This document shows positions 7,720 through 9,072 of a stretch of DNA of 9,072 bases, in pieces. The DNA is from an uncultured bacterium. GTDB taxonomy: Bacteria > Planctomycetota > JAJSAM01 > JAJVHW01. The translations under genes were made by a program, and so were the position numbers. Under the pieces are notes generated by a model that was not told where the DNA came from, made no database searches, and was given only the letters and a program-made list of their open reading frames with translations. How positions within the stretch are numbered: the first letter of the stretch is position 1; each line of letters begins with the position of its first letter. The stretch lies in NCBI GenBank assembly GCA_937996235.1, contig CALKVK010000019.1, positions 1-9,072 of the forward strand, written 5' to 3'.

Positions 7720-7756
7720 GCGGGCCCGCTGCGTGCGAAGCACGCAGCGGGCCCGC
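7720..7756 (+). terminator. strong 17-bp terminator hairpin after the PhoX-like gene
   Basis: A perfect 17-bp stem (7720-7736 with 7740-7756) closed by a GAA triloop, starting 19 bp after the stop codon and followed by CTCTCGTTCG, a mildly T-rich tail. It is the strongest simple hairpin in the window. Its apical six pairs, GCGTGC/GCACGC, are the same as in three other hairpins nearby (7789-7803, 8717-8732, 8888-8902). Confidence 0.85.
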
Positions 7757-7777
7757 TCTCGTTCGTGGCGGGGACGG

Positions 7778-7814
7778 GGAGGCACGCCGCGTGCGGAGCA
7801 CGCGTCGCGCCTCC
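7778..7814. repeat. hairpin with shared GCGTGC apex
   Basis: GGAGGC (7778-7783) pairs with GCCTCC (7809-7814), and the apex GCGTGC (7789-7794) pairs with GCACGC (7798-7803) around GGA. Between them five bases on each side form a partly paired internal loop. Read on the minus strand, the apex is identical over 15 nt to that in the second tandem element (8888-8902). It adjoins the inverted repeat copy at 7821-7873 and is probably part of the same element. Confidence 0.6.
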
Positions 7815-7820
7815 GTCTCC

Positions 7821-7873
7821 AGTGGGGTGCACGCGGACGTGCGTGACGTACGTCGGAGACGTCGGCCCCCTCG
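7821..7873 (-). repeat. diverged inverted copy of the tandem element (right part)
   Basis: Read on the minus strand, this 53-bp segment aligns without gaps to 8770-8822 with 44 of 53 identities, from CGAGGGGGC to the end CGTGCACCCCACT. The matching left arm of the long hairpin is not recognisable here, so this copy is probably degenerate. Further on (7908-7924) is a small hairpin, CGCAACG-AGA-CGTTGCG, at roughly the place of the element's first hairpin. Together with the downstream copies it brackets the small hydrolase gene in inverted orientation. Confidence 0.75.
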
Positions 7874-7981
7874 TTCCGATGGGGACGGTCCTCGCGCAGG
7901 CTCGCGGCGCAACGAGACGTTGCGAGGGGGACACTCCTTCGTGCCGCGCGCAGCAGCACCTGCGCCCTGCGCGCGCGGCGC

Positions 7982-7987
7982 TACGAT
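7982..7987 (+). promoter_or_regulatory. possible -10 element for a leaderless transcript
   Basis: TACGAT is followed by GCCGCG and then the ATG at 7994. The hexamer fits TANNNT and the spacing puts a likely transcription start on the A of the start codon. There is no SD site in the preceding 30 nt, and no clear -35 is visible. The same layout precedes the secreted hydrolase gene (5190-5195). Confidence 0.35.
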
Positions 7988-7993
7988 GCCGCG

Positions 7994-8608
7994 ATGACCC
8001 GCGACGCGGTCGTCCACGTGCTCCCGGGGCTCGGCGCGTCGTCGGCGATGTATGCCGGTGCGTGGCGCGAGTTGCCGTCCGCGCGCTTCCACGACTGGAC
8101 GTCCGCGCACGGCGCGACGGAGCTCGGCGACGCCGCCGCGGCGCTCGTCGCCGCCGCGCCCATCGCCCCCGGCGACGTCGTCGTCGGCACGTCGCTCGGC
8201 GGCATGGTCGCGTGCGAGATCGCCGCGCAGGTCCCGCTCGGCGCGCTGGTGCTCGTCTCGTCGGCCGTGCACCCGTCCGAAGTGAATCGCGTGCTCGCGC
8301 TGCTCCATCCGCTCGCGCGCGTCGCGCCGGTCGAGTTCGCGCAGCGCGCGGCGGGCAAGCTGCCCGCGGAACTCGCGCGCATGTTCGCGGAGGGCGACGC
8401 CACGTTCATGCGCGCGATGTGCGCTGCCGTGTTCCGCTGGCGGGGACTGGCACCGACGCTGCCGCCGCCGTTCCGCATCCACGGCCGCGCGGATCGCGTC
8501 ATCCCGCCGCCGCCGTCGCCCGACGTGCTGCTCGAGGGCGGGCACCTGGTCGCGATCTCCGACGCCGCGCGATGCGTCGCCGCCGTGCGCGCGCACCTCG
8601 CCGTCTGA
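7994..8608 (+). CDS. small alpha/beta-fold hydrolase, cytoplasmic
   Basis: A 204-residue protein without a signal peptide. Motifs appear in alpha/beta hydrolase order: VHVLPGLGASS near 7-17 (oxyanion loop), the nucleophile elbow VGTSLGG with Ser67, the acid in IHGRADRVI (Asp167) and the catalytic His in EGGHLVA (His184). HGRADRVIPPP followed by GGHL resembles the compact serine hydrolases related to BioH and other small esterases; the lid domain is short (about 95-155). The substrate is unknown. The ATG at 7994 lacks an SD site and may be leaderless. A nearer upstream ATG at 7986 is out of frame. The gene stands alone between structured intergenic repeats, with a terminator before it and the tandem elements after it. 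Confidence 0.85.
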   Translation: MTRDAVVHVLPGLGASSAMYAGAWRELPSARFHDWTSAHGATELGDAAAALVAAAPIAPGDVVVGTSLGGMVACEIAAQVPLGALVLVSSAVHPSEVNRVLALLHPLARVAPVEFAQRAAGKLPAELARMFAEGDATFMRAMCAAVFRWRGLAPTLPPPFRIHGRADRVIPPPPSPDVLLEGGHLVAISDAARCVAAVRAHLAV

Positions 8609-8631
8609 TGGTGTGCCGTCAGCGGCGGCGC

Positions 8632-8648
8632 CGCGCGCGCGCGCGCGC
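8632..8648. repeat. alternating CG dinucleotide tract
   Basis: Seventeen bases of uninterrupted alternating C and G lie about 24 bp after the stop of the hydrolase gene, preceded by GGCGGCGCCG. Such tracts can form Z-DNA or hairpins and are prone to slippage. No function is claimed; it may be part of the gene's transcription end. Confidence 0.8.
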
Positions 8649-8696
8649 AGCGGGCGCGGCAGGACGCACTCCCCACGTGCCGACCCGCGTTCGCAT

Positions 8697-8850
8697 CGTC
8701 CCCTCCCCTGGCACGAGCGTGCGGAAGCACGCGCAGTGCCAGGGGAGTGGTGCTCGCGGGCAGTGCGACCGAGGGGGCGGACGTCACCGATGCAAGGGCC
8801 GCACGCCCGCGTGCACCCCACTAACAGGTGAGAGGCACTCTCCGTGCCTG
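8697..8850 (+). repeat. structured tandem element, copy 1
   Basis: First of two 154-bp copies (period 171). Hairpin 1: 8703-8714 pairs perfectly over 12 bp with 8736-8747, with an apical GCGTGC/GCACGC stem (8717-8722, 8727-8732) around GGAA. Hairpin 2: GTGGTGCTCGCGGGC (8747-8761) and GTGCG (8763-8767) pair with CGCAC (8800-8804), GCCCGCGTGCA (8805-8815) and CCAC (8818-8821), with a bulged A, a bulged CC and one T-T mismatch. A third small stem, GGCAC/GTGCC, closes the unit near 8834-8848. Strand is assigned arbitrarily. It could be a structured RNA, a REP-like palindrome or a complex terminator for the hydrolase gene. Confidence 0.85.
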
Positions 8851-8867
8851 CCGACGTGCACCCCAAC

Positions 8868-9021
8868 CGTCCCCTCCGCCGGCGCGCGCGTGCTCCGCAC
8901 GCGCCAGTGCCGGCGGAGTGGTGCTCGCGGGCAGTGCGACCGAGGGGGCGGACGCAACCGATGCAAGGGCCGCACGCCCGCGAGCACCCCACTAACAGGT
9001 GAGAGGCACTCTCCGTGCTTG
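8868..9021 (+). repeat. structured tandem element, copy 2
   Basis: Second copy, gap-free against copy 1 at offset 171. Outside hairpin 1 only about four substitutions are seen. Hairpin 1 (8874-8885 with 8907-8918) keeps 12 pairs, but a C-G pair has become G-C (8878/8914), T-A has become C-G (8880/8912) and A-T has become G-T (8884/8908). The apex is GCGTGC-TCC-GCACGC (8888-8902). Hairpin 2 (8918-8938 with 8971-8992) is perfectly paired apart from a bulged A8933 and bulged CC 8987-8988, since the mismatch of copy 1 is a T-A pair here. Compensatory change supports selection on structure or copying of an intact palindrome. Confidence 0.85.
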
Positions 9022-9072
9022 AAGCTGCCCCGTCTCGGTGGACAGTTTACGGCTTTCGTTCCTCGGACATGG
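9022..9072. other. boundary sequence, possibly mobile-element end
   Basis: Directly after the second repeat the base composition drops and the sequence loses all similarity to the repeats. GGTGGACAGTTTAC (9038-9051) read on the other strand is GTAAACTGTCCACC, which resembles ends I recall for some IS3-like elements, but no inverted partner, target duplication or transposase is in the window. Treat this as a weak suggestion only. Confidence 0.2.

Larger units (their letters stand above)
8609..9072. other. gene-free region with structured tandem repeats
   Basis: No credible gene was found in these 464 bp. Open frames here have no start signals and fall inside repeats. The region holds an alternating CG tract (8632-8648), two tandem 154-bp elements (8697-8850 and 8868-9021) and a last 51 bases of lower GC. 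The 17-bp spacer between the elements (8851-8867) includes CGTGCACCCCA, echoing the element's own CGTGCACCCCACT. Sequence before the first element (CACTCCCCACGTGCCGAC, 8668-8685) weakly resembles the sequence before the second. Confidence 0.7.

Noticed and set aside
5935..7959. Minus-strand open frame of 674 codons
   Set aside because: It is antisense to the PhoX-like gene, Arg/Val/Ala-rich, and runs through the terminator hairpin.
7640..8992. Minus-strand frame with an internally repeated C-rich protein end
   Set aside because: The repeated peptide only reflects the tandem DNA repeats read in frame. The rest is antisense to the small hydrolase gene.
8697..9021. Tandem elements as integron attC sites
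   Set aside because: The right arm contains CACTAAC, but the expected RYYYAAC/GTTRRRY pair at the two ends is absent, the internal fold differs, and no cassette gene lies between the copies.
8697..9021. CRISPR array
   Set aside because: Only two copies of 154 bp with a 17-bp spacer; the unit length and spacing do not fit.

Overview
The window is a strongly GC-rich stretch of bacterial chromosome (by eye around 70% G+C or more, with most third codon positions G or C). It carries seven convincing genes, and at least six of the products look exported or membrane-anchored: two candidate lipoproteins, a secreted caspase-like protein, a secreted beta-propeller, a secreted alpha/beta hydrolase and a secreted PhoX-like (DUF839) protein. 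This mix, with Shine-Dalgarno (SD) sites of the GGAGG type, fits a high-GC Planctomycetota or a myxobacterium-like lineage. The sequence alone does not settle which.

Layout. Positions 1-205 hold no gene but several hairpins. Five genes then run leftward on the minus strand. In transcription order they are a PepSY-like lipoprotein (5865-5272), a secreted alpha/beta hydrolase (5182-4379), an eight-blade TolB/PD40-type propeller (4241-2658), a secreted caspase-family protein with a Sel1-like segment (2539-683) and a small TPR lipoprotein (634-206). Hairpins lie just downstream of the first two, so these are probably separate or partly read-through units. The caspase and TPR genes are 48 bp apart and look like an operon. 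A 282-bp divergent intergenic region (5866-6147) separates this block from a rightward PhoX/DUF839 gene (6148-7701), which ends at a near-perfect 17-bp terminator hairpin. A small cytoplasmic alpha/beta hydrolase (7994-8608) follows.

The most unusual part is the non-coding DNA around that last gene. Downstream lie two tandem copies of a roughly 154-bp element with a 171-bp period (8697-8850 and 8868-9021). Each is predicted to fold into two long hairpins. The first hairpin differs between copies, but the changes compensate and pairing is kept; the rest is nearly identical. A diverged 53-bp piece of the same element lies inverted upstream of the gene (7821-7873). Four hairpins around the gene, including the PhoX terminator, share the same apical stem, GCGTGC/GCACGC. 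This looks like an undescribed family of structured, probably dispersed intergenic elements. Whether it is an RNA, a REP-like mobile palindrome or a complex terminator is open.

The two alpha/beta hydrolase genes lack a recognisable SD site. Both have a TANNNT hexamer followed by GCCGCG directly before the ATG, which suggests leaderless transcripts. No tRNA, rRNA, CRISPR array or complete insertion sequence was found. The last 51 bases are less GC-rich and may be the edge of something else.
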